43,618 nucleotides of DNA from a virus (IMGVR_UViG_3300044995_000108:1-43618), one strand, 5' to 3'; shown: positions 17,709-26,845, counted from the stretch's first letter. Notes: a model not told the origin generated them from the letters alone. Translations and numbers: made by a program.

Positions 17709-18801
17709 TTCGTCCGGAATTGTACTGCCGCAGGTCAATCCACCGGCCAACGCCGTGACGCCTGTTAGCGCTCCGGAGGTCGAGAACTCGGCTGCTGCGC
17801 GAGACAGCGTAGACGGGCTGCCGGGGTTCAACCCACTGGTCAATGTCGTGGCAGGTCCGCCGCCTGCTTCGGGCATGTTTCAGCCGCCTGCTGTCGTGGC
17901 GCCTGTCCGTGTTCTGGGGGTCGAGGACCCGGCTGTTGCGAGGGTCATCGTGGACGGGCTGGCGCCGCAGATCAACGCCTTCTATCAGATGGCCCAGATG
18001 CAGCACCAGATGTCGGGCCGGGAGTTCAGCCATCAGTTGCGAGAGGTGAACGGCGCGCGGCTGCGGTTCATCGCCAACGGCGGGCAGTCGTTCGTTGAAG
18101 TGACGCCAGCTGTCAAACCGGTGCAGGTTGTCGAGGAGCCTCCGGAAGAGCCGGCGTCTCCCATGCTGCTGATACCGCGCGAGGTGTGGGTGGCAAGGTA
18201 CATCTACGTTGCCTGGGCGGGCCCTCACCGCGGACCTGGACTCACGACAGGGACAGTGCCGATCAGTCAGGTGAGTCAGTACGGAGATCTTGCGGTTGCA
18301 CGAGCCCGAGGGCCCGGTTCAGCCTTTGACCAGCGGTTCGGCGTCCTGCGCAACTCGCAGACCGCATTCTGGGTGAGCGTGCAAATATCGCCAACTCAAG
18401 CGTACTTCTCGACGTTCTACTGGGCGCTCGGGTTTGTCGGCTTTGATACCCGTGAAGAGGCAGAAAAATGGACCCCTCCTGAGCCGACTGAAAGTTTGTG
18501 GTCGCTCGCCGTCCCTGGCAACATCTACTACAACATCGGTACGCCAGAAAATCCTCAGATGGCGTTTTGGGGCTATTCGACCTGGGTACGACCGCCTGAA
18601 ACCTTACCCTTCACACCCATACCTCCTCCGGTCAAAGTGGATGTCTTCCGCACGTACGCAGAACTGACCAACATGGCGTCCATGCTGGCACCTGACCTTG
18701 ACATGCCAAACGAAGCATTTGCAATTGCTTTGCCGAATCTGAACACAGTTCCGACATTCGTGCTGAGGGACTGGCCTGATCCGCCAGTTCCTGTGGGGTG
18801 A
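17701..18801 (+). CDS. Hypothetical virion-cluster protein
   Basis: A 366-residue protein starting at GTG 17701, overlapping the previous gene by 8 bases. The N-terminal 120 residues are Pro/Val/Ala-rich with repeated 'APEVENSAAARDSVDGLPG' and 'GVEDPAVARVIVDGLAP' phrases, so an internal duplication is likely. A short helix (FYQMAQMQHQMSGREFSHQL) follows. From about residue 180 a globular, aromatic-rich part (VWVARYIYVAWAGPHRG, AFWVSVQISPTQAYFSTFYW, MAFWGYSTWVRPPETLP) is encoded by DNA visibly richer in A+T. I do not recognise the family. Position suggests a structural or surface protein. Confidence 0.65.
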   Translation: MSDSSGIVLPQVNPPANAVTPVSAPEVENSAAARDSVDGLPGFNPLVNVVAGPPPASGMFQPPAVVAPVRVLGVEDPAVARVIVDGLAPQINAFYQMAQMQHQMSGREFSHQLREVNGARLRFIANGGQSFVEVTPAVKPVQVVEEPPEEPASPMLLIPREVWVARYIYVAWAGPHRGPGLTTGTVPISQVSQYGDLAVARARGPGSAFDQRFGVLRNSQTAFWVSVQISPTQAYFSTFYWALGFVGFDTREEAEKWTPPEPTESLWSLAVPGNIYYNIGTPENPQMAFWGYSTWVRPPETLPFTPIPPPVKVDVFRTYAELTNMASMLAPDLDMPNEAFAIALPNLNTVPTFVLRDWPDPPVPVG

Positions 18802-18866
18802 TGGCTCGACAACGTTGCCTTGGTAGACAGCATGGAGTAGTGTAGCCGCGCGAACAGGAGCCGGGC

Positions 18867-20798
18867 ATGCTCTCGGAGGCACAGACCTACACTCTGCTGA
18901 GTCAGGGCTTTCCTGACCCCAACATTCGTCAGCCTGCGGTAGCAGTGCCCAGCGGGTATTGGGGCCCGACAAACCCGGCGCCGTTTCTCAACCATGCGCT
19001 GAAGTTCATCGCCGCGCTACAGGAAACTGCCTCGAATCTGCACCCGCCGCAGATCGTGGTGAGCCAGATTGAAACTCCGCCGCCTCCGGTGTTCTACAAC
19101 GTTGATCGCCCGACACTGGAGCCGATCACCTTCTCGCTTCCGCCGATCCCGGTCGAGTTCACTGGCCAACTGAATGTCGAAGGGCTGCTGCCGGCACCCT
19201 TCGACGCAGACCCGCCCACACTGGCGCTGGGCGCTGTGCCGACTGCCGAGTTCGGTCCGCCGCCCACAGCACCGGGCGTGGATCTGTCGTACCAGATGCC
19301 CGAGCTGGACCTGAGCTTGCCGACTCCGCCGGAGCTCCTCAGCATCTCGGTGTCTACCTTCAACGGCATCTCGCTGCCTGCCCCGCCTGGGCCTGATGAC
19401 GAGCCGGTGCTGAATCTCGTGGCGCCGACGATCCGGGAATACGTGCCGGGCACGCAGTACAGCTCGGCTCTGCTGACCGCGCTGGAGAGCGAGCTGCTAC
19501 GGCGAATCACTCACGGCGGCACGATGCTCAACCCGATCGTCGAGGGTGCCATCTGGGACCGCGGTCGGGAGCGCGAGGCCGAGACGCTGCGGGCCAAGCT
19601 GGACGATCTGGAGCGGATGGAGTCGCTTGGCTACGCCTTGCCGCACGGTGTCTGGCTGGACGCTCGGCTGAAGATCCAGACCGAGAACGCGGCGGCCAGT
19701 CGTGGGCTGTCGCGCGAGATCATGATCGAGCAGGCGAGGCTGGAGCTGGAGGGCGTCCGGCAGGCGCTGGAGATTGCCCAGCGCGTCGAAGCCACGAACA
19801 TGGAGATCGCCAACCAGATCGAGCAGCGAGCGTTTGAGGCTGCGCGATATGCCACCGAGGCCGGGGTGGCGATCTACAACGCGCGGGTGCAGGCTTTCAG
19901 TGCTTTCGTCGATGTCTATCGGGCCAAGGTGCAGGCCTACGAAGCGCGCATTCGTGGTGAGCTGGCGCGCATCGAGGCGTACAAGCTGGAGATCGACGCC
20001 GAGCAGCTCAAGGTTCAGGTCAATCAGGCACGGGTCGAGCAGTTCAAGATCCTGACCGATGCGGCACTGGCCGCGATCGAGGTCTACAAAGCCGAGATCG
20101 GCGGTATCCAGGCTCGCGCCGAGATCGAGAAGCTGCGTGTGCAGATCTTCGGCGAGCAGGTGCGAGGCTACTCTGCACAGGTCAACGCCTACACTGCCAG
20201 TGTCGAAGCGTTCCGCGCGGCCACACAGGCCGAGGTGGCGCGGCAGGAGGTCTATCGGTCCGCCGTGCAGGCTTACGGCGCACGGGTGGATGCTGGCGGC
20301 AAGCTGGTCAATGCACGGATCGCCGAGTTCGAGGCGCGGGCACGGGCCAAGGAGAATGAGTGGCGGGCCTATCAGGCGCGCGCTGCCGCCGAAACCGAGC
20401 GGGTGCGGGCGCTGGCGACAATGAACGATGCAGTGGCTCGGATCTACACAGCCGAGGCCGGTGCGGCAGCGTCCTACAACGAAGTACTGGCTCGCCAGTG
20501 GCAGGCCGCTACCCAGCTGTCGATCAACCTCGCCAATGTATCTCTGGAGCAGGCCAAGGCGAACGCGCAGCTTTACATGCTGCAGCAAAGCATGATCATG
20601 GACGCGGCGAAGGTAGGGGCCACGGTGTCTGCCCAAATGGGTGCAGCAGCGCTGGCGGCTGTCAACTTCTCGACCTCGTTTTCGAACAACAATTCGGTTT
20701 CGAGGAACTCGACGTACAGCTATGCGTCGACTCGGAGCTACAGCTATTCGAACAGCTTCTCAAGAAGCAGCGCCGAAGTCAAAACTCTCAACGTGTAA
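18867..20798 (+). CDS. Coiled-coil virion protein
   Basis: A 643-residue protein starting at ATG 18867 behind AGGAG at about 18855. Residues 1-190 are Pro-rich with many PP pairs (PPQIVVSQIETPPPPVFYN, PPELLSISVSTF). From about 210 to 570 it is a continuous alpha-helical coiled coil rich in Glu, Ala and Gln (ARLELEGVRQALEIAQRVEA, YKAEIGGIQARAEIEKLRVQ). The end is Ser/Asn/Tyr-rich (SYASTRSYSYSNSFSRSS). The long helix resembles internal or tail-tube-associated rods, yet it lacks tape-measure features such as membrane spans. A structural role is inferred from position. The stop is TAA, which is uncommon in this window. Confidence 0.7.
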   Translation: MLSEAQTYTLLSQGFPDPNIRQPAVAVPSGYWGPTNPAPFLNHALKFIAALQETASNLHPPQIVVSQIETPPPPVFYNVDRPTLEPITFSLPPIPVEFTGQLNVEGLLPAPFDADPPTLALGAVPTAEFGPPPTAPGVDLSYQMPELDLSLPTPPELLSISVSTFNGISLPAPPGPDDEPVLNLVAPTIREYVPGTQYSSALLTALESELLRRITHGGTMLNPIVEGAIWDRGREREAETLRAKLDDLERMESLGYALPHGVWLDARLKIQTENAAASRGLSREIMIEQARLELEGVRQALEIAQRVEATNMEIANQIEQRAFEAARYATEAGVAIYNARVQAFSAFVDVYRAKVQAYEARIRGELARIEAYKLEIDAEQLKVQVNQARVEQFKILTDAALAAIEVYKAEIGGIQARAEIEKLRVQIFGEQVRGYSAQVNAYTASVEAFRAATQAEVARQEVYRSAVQAYGARVDAGGKLVNARIAEFEARARAKENEWRAYQARAAAETERVRALATMNDAVARIYTAEAGAAASYNEVLARQWQAATQLSINLANVSLEQAKANAQLYMLQQSMIMDAAKVGATVSAQMGAAALAAVNFSTSFSNNNSVSRNSTYSYASTRSYSYSNSFSRSSAEVKTLNV

Positions 20799-20810
20799 GG
20801 GGCCACACAG

Positions 20811-22193
20811 ATGTCCGTCGACTGGAACGCGCTGGCCAACAGGAAGTACGACATTCTGTCACGGCAGGCAGATGCTGGCATGCTTGCGGCGCAGGCGCAG
20901 ATGCGCAATGCCGAAACATCAGCCTCGCTGGCCCCGTCCTCGATCGCAGAAGCCGAAGCCCAAGCCGCCTTGCGACGCCTGCAGGCCCAGCAGCTGCCGC
21001 TGGACAGTGAGGTTCAGCGCGAGCTGATGCGCGCGCAGGCGGGCCTGGCGCGAAGCCAGGGGGAAGCTGGTCTGCTTTCGGCGCGGGCACAGATGCGCAA
21101 CGCCGAAACATCGGCCTCGCTGGCCCCGTCCACAATCGCAGACACCGAAGCCCAGGCCGCCTTGCGGCGCCTGCAGGCCCAGCTGCTGCCGCTGGACAGC
21201 GAGGCTCAGCGCAATCTGCTGCGGGCGCAGGCAGGCCTGGCGCAGGCCCAGGGGGAGGCTGGTCTGCTTTCGGCGCAAGCGCAGATGCGCAACGCCGAAA
21301 CATCGGCCTCGCTGGCTCTGCCCACGATCGCAGACATCGAATCCCAGACCGCGTTGCGGCGCCTGCAAGCCCAGCAGCTGCCGCTGGACAGCGAAGCTCA
21401 GCGTAATCTACTGCGGGCGCAGGCAGGCCTGGCGCAGGCCCAAGGGGAGGCTGGCCTGCTTTCGGCGCAGGCGCAGATGCGTAACGCTGAAACATCAGCC
21501 TCACTGGCTCCGCCCACAATCGCAGACCTCGAATCCCAGACCGCATTGCGGCGCCTGCAAACCCAGCTGCTGCCGCTGGACAGCGCAGCTCAGCGCGACT
21601 TGACGCGAGCGCAGGCGGGCCTGGCGCGGGCTCAGGGAGAGGCTGGCATGCTTTCGGCGCAGGCGCAGATGCGTAATGCCGAAACATCGGCCTCGCTGGC
21701 CCCGTCCGCGATTGCAGACACCGAAGCCCAGGCCGCCTTGCGGCGCCTGCAGGCCCAGCTGCTGCCGCAGGACAGCGAGGCTCAGCGCGAGCTGACGCGA
21801 GCGCAGGCGGAGCAGGCGCGAGCCAATGCCCGGTTCACCAACGAACAGGCAATCACGGAGGCAGCGCGAGACAATGTCAGGGCCTTCCTGGGCGCGTTCG
21901 ACCTGTCACGAGGCACCAACCTGCTGGGTGCCATGAAGCCGCGACCGTCGATCGCTCCGAAGGCAATGCCTGCACCAGAGCCCGCGCCGTCCCGGATTCG
22001 GCGTGGCAGGCGCCTTGGTTTTGCTACCGGGACGGCGCGGGTGCCTGGCAAGGGGTCGCCGAAGAAGGATACGGTGCCGGCCAAGCTGGCGCCTGGAGAG
22101 GCGGTGTTGAACGCCGCTGCAGCCGAGATGTTGGGACGGGGGCTGATCGCTGCCTTGAACGTTCTGGGCGCAAGGCAGATGGGCATGATCTGA
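20811..22193 (+). CDS. Virion protein with five 64-residue repeats and a 'VPAKLAPGEAVLN' end
   Basis: A 460-residue protein starting at ATG 20811. Residues about 23-333 are five tandem 64-residue helical repeats (core AQAQMRNAETSASLA, EAQAALRRLQAQLLPLDSEA, RAQAGLAQAQGEAG). After a linker (MKPRPSIAPKAMPAPEPAP) the C-terminus reads GFATGTARVPGKGSPKKDTV then PAKLAPGEAVLN. The G-x-DTVPA-L-PGE-VLN motif is common at the ends of phage tail and tape-measure-associated proteins. It is the last gene of the late arm. Repeat number probably sets rod length, by analogy with other repeat-built phage proteins. The molecular role is otherwise unknown. Confidence 0.75.
   Translation: MSVDWNALANRKYDILSRQADAGMLAAQAQMRNAETSASLAPSSIAEAEAQAALRRLQAQQLPLDSEVQRELMRAQAGLARSQGEAGLLSARAQMRNAETSASLAPSTIADTEAQAALRRLQAQLLPLDSEAQRNLLRAQAGLAQAQGEAGLLSAQAQMRNAETSASLALPTIADIESQTALRRLQAQQLPLDSEAQRNLLRAQAGLAQAQGEAGLLSAQAQMRNAETSASLAPPTIADLESQTALRRLQTQLLPLDSAAQRDLTRAQAGLARAQGEAGMLSAQAQMRNAETSASLAPSAIADTEAQAALRRLQAQLLPQDSEAQRELTRAQAEQARANARFTNEQAITEAARDNVRAFLGAFDLSRGTNLLGAMKPRPSIAPKAMPAPEPAPSRIRRGRRLGFATGTARVPGKGSPKKDTVPAKLAPGEAVLNAAAAEMLGRGLIAALNVLGARQMGMI
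20877..21809 (+). repeat. Five 192-bp tandem repeats
   Basis: The phrase QMRNAETSASLA is encoded at 20901, 21093, 21285, 21477 and 21669, exactly 192 bases apart. The copies are close to identical and in frame, giving 64-residue helical units. The last copy fades after about 47 residues. Such regular copies are prone to gain or loss by recombination or slippage. Confidence 0.95.
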
Positions 22194-22213
22194 CGACTCC
22201 TCCCCGTCAGATC
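22187..22213. terminator. Bidirectional stem-loop at the convergence of both arms
   Basis: GATCTGACG (22187-22195) pairs perfectly with CGTCAGATC (22205-22213) around a 9-base loop. The left arm contains the TGA stop of the + strand gene and the right arm the TGA stop of the - strand gene. It is the only non-shared DNA between the arms (13 bases between stops). No T-run flanks it on either side, so it may act with other factors or as a barrier rather than as a textbook intrinsic terminator. Confidence 0.6.
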
Positions 22214-25176
22214 GTGGCTCCAATTGCCCCCTTCACTGGCGCGGTCGCTGTCTCGTTGCCCCCCACGACAGACAAGCTGACCGCGCCAGTGATCTCTGGA
22301 TGCTTCATGTCGAGCAGGAAACACCGGGACTGCATCTTCGCGTACTCGGTGCCACGACCCATGATCACCCGCGCGTCGGGGTCCAGCACCATGCGCATCG
22401 CGCGGCCGTCGGGCAGATAGGTGATGTGCTGCAGCTCGCCGAGAATCTTGACCATGTCCGCGCCGACCTTGCTGCAGTAATCCTTGAAGCCTTTTCTTGC
22501 TACAGCAAGCACCTTGGTCTCCCAGTCGAAGTGCGCTGCCACCGGGCCGGTCGGGCCGCGCATGACGTAGGGGCCGTTCGCCCCTCGACCGGTGATCAGA
22601 ATCTGCCCTGAGATCAGCTCCAGATAGTCCGCAAGGATGCTGGCAGAGCTGCCATACTCCGCCACGATGACCCCCCGCATGGACGACATCAGGTCGGTCA
22701 CGGCCCACTGGTGCAGCGTCCGCACGTCGTAGGTGATCAGCTGCAGTTCCTGGGCAATCTCACCGGCGACCAGCACGGTGGCGATCCCGGCAGTCCAGAA
22801 CCGCTCGGCAGGCTGCGCAGCCACTTCCTTGTCGATCTGCTTCATCTTGTTCCGCACCCGCGCAAGCACCGCGTCGTAGCGAGTGATGACGTGGGCGATG
22901 AACACCTCGCCGATATGGCCGTAATTCCCGCGCAAGGCGTACAGATAGTCGTCCGCCTCGTGCTTCTGGTGAGCATTGCCGAGTCGCATCCGCAGCTCGA
23001 TCACGCGCATCGACCCGGCGGTGCCGGCAACGTTCTCGTGCGACAGCAGACCATGCAGCGAGTTGTTCGCCGTGCAGAGCATGATGGTCGACTTCTCGCC
23101 GTTGCCCGGTCGACGCTCCTTGCCGTCGCGGGTGAGCCCGATGCGCCCTTCAGGCTGGGTCACGTTCATCACCAGCTCCTGGGCGTCCCGGGGATGCATC
23201 GTGGTGATCTCGTCCACGCAGACTGGCAGACTGCCCATGGTGATCATGCGCTGTGCACGGGCCTTCTGCGTGGCGCCGTGGTTGGTTCCATTCAGAGGAA
23301 ACTTGGTCGGGTGCGCCCAGAGCGAGGCCGCTGTGTAGAGACTGGTGGACTTCGACGAGCCGGGTTCGCCAGTCGCGTTGATCACCATCCCATGATGGCC
23401 GGTCATGTGGAACAGCGGCGCTGCGAGCGAAGCCAGCACCAGAAACTGGTGAGGCAGGTACTGCGGGTGCCGGTAGAAGCGAAGCAGCTCCACCTGACGC
23501 TCCAGCGTTCCGGCCTTGGAGATGCTGTGCGACGAGCTTTCGGCGTGCTGAGTCAGCAGCGCCGGAATGACCTTGCCGTCGCGGGTGAAAGACCGTGCAG
23601 GCAGCACGAATCGAGTGAAGTTGTCGTGCCACCCCAGAGTGTTGTGGCTGGGATCCGCCGCCTGCTGTTTCTGCAGCTCCGAGATGTACGCAGACATGTA
23701 TTCCTGGATCTCCTTGATGTGGGCTGGTCTGGGATAGACGCCGTTGTTGGACAGCTGAGATGCAAGTACATCGCCACGATACAAGGATGCAGCATCAATC
23801 ACAAAGTCCTTGGTTTCTCCCCGAGGCAAGTGAACGCGCCATATCTGCTGCTCAATCCCGCGATCAGCGTCCACGATCCGCCGGACAGGATACAGATCGT
23901 GGTCATAGATCACGACAGTGATCTCGTCGCCGTCCCGGTTCGTGTGCGTCATGCCAATGCCGCCCGATTTCAGCCGGATGAACGGTGGAGGCGGATTGGG
24001 CAGCTGAATGACTTCCTCGACCAGCGGCTCGATCGGCACTGCGGGCGCAGGCGCCGGGTCCTTGAACCGCGCAGCAACCAGAGGCGACTTGATCTTTCCA
24101 ACATGTGGGCAAGTATCGCATATGGTGTTCCCGCACCGCTCGGCGATCACGGCGCAGGTCGTGGGCCCCACATCGCGGTCCTTCAGATGCGCCAGCTTTC
24201 TGTCGGTTTCCTCGCGGGTGTAGTTGGGATGCCCGGCGGACAGCTTGTGGCACCACTCTTCGCCGTCCTCGACGTGCCGGATCAGCTGCAGCATGGCGTA
24301 CCAGGCAGGCTCAGGCACGTTCCCGCGAACCTTGGCGAATGCCCTGACCTGTCCGCACGCACGGCCCAGGGCCTTCAGCGTCACTGGAGGGCCGTCATAG
24401 ACGCGACCCAGGTTGCTGCCCAGGTCTTCACTACCTGGCGGCGCTGCGGCCTCAGCGCGGCCTTCCAGCGCCTCTGGTGGGCTGCCTGCGAGGATCAGGC
24501 CAGTCTGCAGGTGCTGAGCCATCGTCTCGGGCGTGATCGGCTCCGACGAGCGCAGAACCTTGACGGGTTTCGGGTTCTCCCGGTCCTTCAGGTTGAAGGT
24601 GCCTGCAACGCGCAGCACCGAGGCAGTGTCGGTTGTGCGCATGGGATCGACCCGAAGCGTGTGGGCATTGGCCAGCCGCTTGAGGCGTATCGCCAGCTGT
24701 CGCCAGCTGTCCGACGGGATGCTCTCGGTCAGACGCCAGTAGGCGTGAATGCCGCGACCTGACGACACCAGCATTGGCAGAGGCAGGCGGGTCTCGGCAA
24801 CGAACCTGTCCAGCGCCTCGATCGCAGTGGTCTGGTCGGGGTACTTGCCCTCGTCCGGACCGATGTCCAGGTCGAAGAACAGGCAACGTGCGGCGCGCAT
24901 GTTGCGCTGCGTGCGCACTTCGTAGGCGCCCAGAGTACCTGTCTTGCGATCCGGCTTGCGAGGGTTCCAGACACGCGGCTCGCGCAAGGCGTGGACGCAG
25001 TAGAAGATGTCGACCTGCGCGCGCATCCGCTGGGCGAAGGCCGCCGCCTCGGCGATGGTGTCGAAGACCTTGTGGGCGTAGACCGTGGTCGCCGTACCCG
25101 GGATCTGAAACGGCGTCGCCAGCGCATAGGGGCCTGATTCAGGCCATACAGCCCGCAAGAACTCGGCAGGTGTCAT
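22207..25176 (-). CDS. Primase-helicase (AEP-like primase plus AAA+/SF3-like helicase)
   Basis: A 989-residue replication protein from ATG 25176; an in-frame TTG six codons upstream is possible, and both have weak ribosome binding sites. The N-terminal third has archaeo-eukaryotic primase-like motifs: CLFFDLDIG with D102 and D104, SSGRGIHAYW with H144, and RVDPMRTTDTASVLRVAG with D177. A cysteine set (C341, C348, C353, C356) may bind zinc. The C-terminal half has a Walker A motif GEPGSSKST (603-611) and Walker B LPVCVDE (650-656), in the style of DUF927/D5-like helicases. It should prime and unwind DNA at the phage fork, together with the polymerase and SSB-like protein in this arm. It is last in its operon. 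Confidence 0.85.
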   Translation of the reverse strand: MTPAEFLRAVWPESGPYALATPFQIPGTATTVYAHKVFDTIAEAAAFAQRMRAQVDIFYCVHALREPRVWNPRKPDRKTGTLGAYEVRTQRNMRAARCLFFDLDIGPDEGKYPDQTTAIEALDRFVAETRLPLPMLVSSGRGIHAYWRLTESIPSDSWRQLAIRLKRLANAHTLRVDPMRTTDTASVLRVAGTFNLKDRENPKPVKVLRSSEPITPETMAQHLQTGLILAGSPPEALEGRAEAAAPPGSEDLGSNLGRVYDGPPVTLKALGRACGQVRAFAKVRGNVPEPAWYAMLQLIRHVEDGEEWCHKLSAGHPNYTREETDRKLAHLKDRDVGPTTCAVIAERCGNTICDTCPHVGKIKSPLVAARFKDPAPAPAVPIEPLVEEVIQLPNPPPPFIRLKSGGIGMTHTNRDGDEITVVIYDHDLYPVRRIVDADRGIEQQIWRVHLPRGETKDFVIDAASLYRGDVLASQLSNNGVYPRPAHIKEIQEYMSAYISELQKQQAADPSHNTLGWHDNFTRFVLPARSFTRDGKVIPALLTQHAESSSHSISKAGTLERQVELLRFYRHPQYLPHQFLVLASLAAPLFHMTGHHGMVINATGEPGSSKSTSLYTAASLWAHPTKFPLNGTNHGATQKARAQRMITMGSLPVCVDEITTMHPRDAQELVMNVTQPEGRIGLTRDGKERRPGNGEKSTIMLCTANNSLHGLLSHENVAGTAGSMRVIELRMRLGNAHQKHEADDYLYALRGNYGHIGEVFIAHVITRYDAVLARVRNKMKQIDKEVAAQPAERFWTAGIATVLVAGEIAQELQLITYDVRTLHQWAVTDLMSSMRGVIVAEYGSSASILADYLELISGQILITGRGANGPYVMRGPTGPVAAHFDWETKVLAVARKGFKDYCSKVGADMVKILGELQHITYLPDGRAMRMVLDPDARVIMGRGTEYAKMQSRCFLLDMKHPEITGAVSLSVVGGNETATAPVKGAIGATI

Positions 25177-25200
25177 GCGCGCACCCGGCAGCAACGCAAG

Positions 25201-25232
25201 GATGCGCCCTCTGCCTCTGCAGGGGGCGCATC
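25201..25232 (-). other. Strong 14-bp stem-loop between SSB-like and primase genes
   Basis: GATGCGCCCTCTGC (25201-25214) faces GCAGGGGGCGCATC (25219-25232) across a 4-base loop, with one mismatched position (A-C in the - strand RNA). It lies just after the stop of the SSB-like gene and about 25 bases before the primase start. Only a weak T content follows. It may attenuate transcription, protect the upstream mRNA end or slow primase translation. Confidence 0.6.
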
Positions 25233-25236
25233 AGTG

Positions 25237-26367
25237 TCAGTCATCCCAGTCGTTCAGAAGCTCCTGCAGGTCGGCAGGGATCTCCGGCTCGACGACTGCG
25301 GGCGTGGTCGGGCGCACGGGCGCAGTGCGAGGCGGCTCGACCACCTCATCGTCATTCATGACGATCGTGGGCGAAGGCCTGGCAGCCTTCGGTTTCGCTT
25401 CGACTTTGGGCGGCTGGGCCTTGGGGGCCTCGACCTTGGGGGTCTCGGCCTTGACGGCCTTGACCGGCCTGGTGTCGATCTCGCGCTTCGGTTCGACCTT
25501 CGGTTCGACCTTCGGCTCGACCTTCGCTTCGGCCTTGCTTTCGGTCTTCGCCGCGGCGGGTGCAGGAGTCGAGTCGTCATCCGCGTCGACGATCAGAGTG
25601 CCGTTCGTGCCGGCCGGCGTCCAGATTCCGGCAAGCAGCTTGGCGACCGTCTCGGACTTCGCCACAGGTGCGACAATTCGCATCTCGTCGGCGGTGAGGA
25701 ACCGATCCGGCGAGAAGATGATCTTCGGGTACGGCACCCTCGGGTCGAACTTCATCTTGGTCACGACCATCGCAGTGTGGTTGACGCCCCGCGCCTTGAG
25801 GAAGTCGCGATACTGCTGGAATGCGAACCACTGAGGATCGTCCAGCTCCTTGTCGTAGTCGCTGGTGACCGGAATCTTCATCCGCAGCGGCTCCATGTCC
25901 AGCTTGTGGGCGGGGACCACGACCAGAATCCGGTGCTGCGAGCAGGCCGCCACAGGCTTGCCCTGCTCCGAGATCTTCGAGCCCTTGACCGCCAGCGGGC
26001 ACTCGGCGCAGGTGCGGCTCTGCGGCTCGGCGATCGAGGGATGCGGCTTGTCCCCATCGTCCGACCAGCAGGTGGGCTGGGCGATCTTGGCCGGGTCGTA
26101 GGCGCCCGGGTAGTAGGCCCGCCCCCGACGCGGGTTGAATCCGAGGATGACGGCACGCATCACCGAGACAGGGATCTCGTCCCCATCGGCGTCACGCTTC
26201 ATCAGCGGCACCTTCTCGCCATTCAGCGAGATGGTCCACACCTTCCCCTCGAACGAGAGGGAGGGAGTTGTCTGCCTGTCGGGGATGTTCCCCTCTTCGT
26301 TCAGGTCGCGCAGGTAGTCAGGGATCGCGACGGTCTTGGCATCAAACAGGGTCAAGGCGGTGCTCAT
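25237..26367 (-). CDS. Predicted single-stranded DNA-binding protein
   Basis: A 376-residue protein from ATG 26367 behind AAGGAG. The globular part (1-240) includes FEGKVWTISLNGEKVPLMKR and a cysteine group (TCWSDDG, TCAECPLAVKG, VAACSQH), possibly zinc-binding. Residues about 265-345 are low-complexity Lys/Glu/Pro/Val repeats (KVEPKVEPKVEP), and the end is acidic (ADLQELLNDWDD). A folded core, flexible linker and acidic tip is the classic SSB layout, where the tip recruits partners. The position between primase and recombination-type genes supports this. The core fold itself is not obvious from sequence. The start overlaps the upstream stop by 4 bases. Confidence 0.65.
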   Translation of the reverse strand: MSTALTLFDAKTVAIPDYLRDLNEEGNIPDRQTTPSLSFEGKVWTISLNGEKVPLMKRDADGDEIPVSVMRAVILGFNPRRGRAYYPGAYDPAKIAQPTCWSDDGDKPHPSIAEPQSRTCAECPLAVKGSKISEQGKPVAACSQHRILVVVPAHKLDMEPLRMKIPVTSDYDKELDDPQWFAFQQYRDFLKARGVNHTAMVVTKMKFDPRVPYPKIIFSPDRFLTADEMRIVAPVAKSETVAKLLAGIWTPAGTNGTLIVDADDDSTPAPAAAKTESKAEAKVEPKVEPKVEPKREIDTRPVKAVKAETPKVEAPKAQPPKVEAKPKAARPSPTIVMNDDEVVEPPRTAPVRPTTPAVVEPEIPADLQELLNDWDD

Positions 26368-26780
26368 GCGGGCTCCTTGGGCTGGGTTTCGATCGAGTCC
26401 GAGCGGCGAACCCGGATTACGTACTTGCTGAAGACGCTGACCCCTGGGGGCAGGGCGCCCTCGTTGGCCTCCATGTACTGCGTGACGAAGGTCTTCTTGA
26501 CCCGGCGCTCAAGCGCGTCGAAGGCGTCGTTCTGCTTGACCCAGTCGTAGAAGACTCCCCAGTCGTCCACCGAGGGTATGACATCTTTCTGGCGATAGAA
26601 AGTGCCGTGAGCGGTGCCGACCTGCGTAGCCTGGACCGACTCCAGATGCTGCAGCAGGAACGCCTCGATGCGCTCCATCTTGGCCTTGAGGTCTGCATCC
26701 TCAGCCTCGAACGCGCGCCTCTTCTCTGCGCGCGCGTCCCGAATCTTGATGTAGGTCGCGACGACCTTGTCCAGATCCAT
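26364..26780 (-). CDS. Conserved phage replication-cluster protein
   Basis: A 138-residue protein from ATG 26780 behind AGGAG. An N-terminal charged helix (VVATYIKIRDARAEKRRAFEAEDADLKAKM) likely forms a coiled coil. A conserved-looking middle follows: VGTAHGTFYRQKDVIPSVDD, WGVFYDWVKQNDAFDALERR and VSVFSKYVIRVRR. Proteins of this style lie beside SSB and nuclease genes in many phages, some near Gp157-like proteins. A role in replication or recombination is inferred. It is first in a three-gene operon with the SSB-like and primase genes, behind a clear promoter. Confidence 0.7.
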   Translation of the reverse strand: MDLDKVVATYIKIRDARAEKRRAFEAEDADLKAKMERIEAFLLQHLESVQATQVGTAHGTFYRQKDVIPSVDDWGVFYDWVKQNDAFDALERRVKKTFVTQYMEANEGALPPGVSVFSKYVIRVRRSDSIETQPKEPA

Positions 26781-26814
26781 AAGGTATGCTCCTGTGTGTT
26801 GCTGCTATGTATTG

Positions 26815-26843
26815 CATATATCATACAAACATCATGGTGTCAA
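26815..26843 (-). promoter_or_regulatory. Sigma70-like promoter for the SSB-primase operon
   Basis: On the - strand, a perfect -35 TTGACA (26843-26838) is followed after 17 bases by TATATG (26820-26815, 4 of 6 matches). It lies in an A+T-rich gap right after the helicase stop and 35 bases before the ATG of the 138-aa gene. It should drive 26780 to 22207 with host RNA polymerase. Confidence 0.65.
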
Positions 26844-26845
26844 GA

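Noticed and set aside
22711-24762. A 683-residue open frame on the + strand within the primase-helicase gene
   Set aside because: The - strand has primase and AAA+ motifs; the + frame is a His/Arg-rich shadow with no signal.
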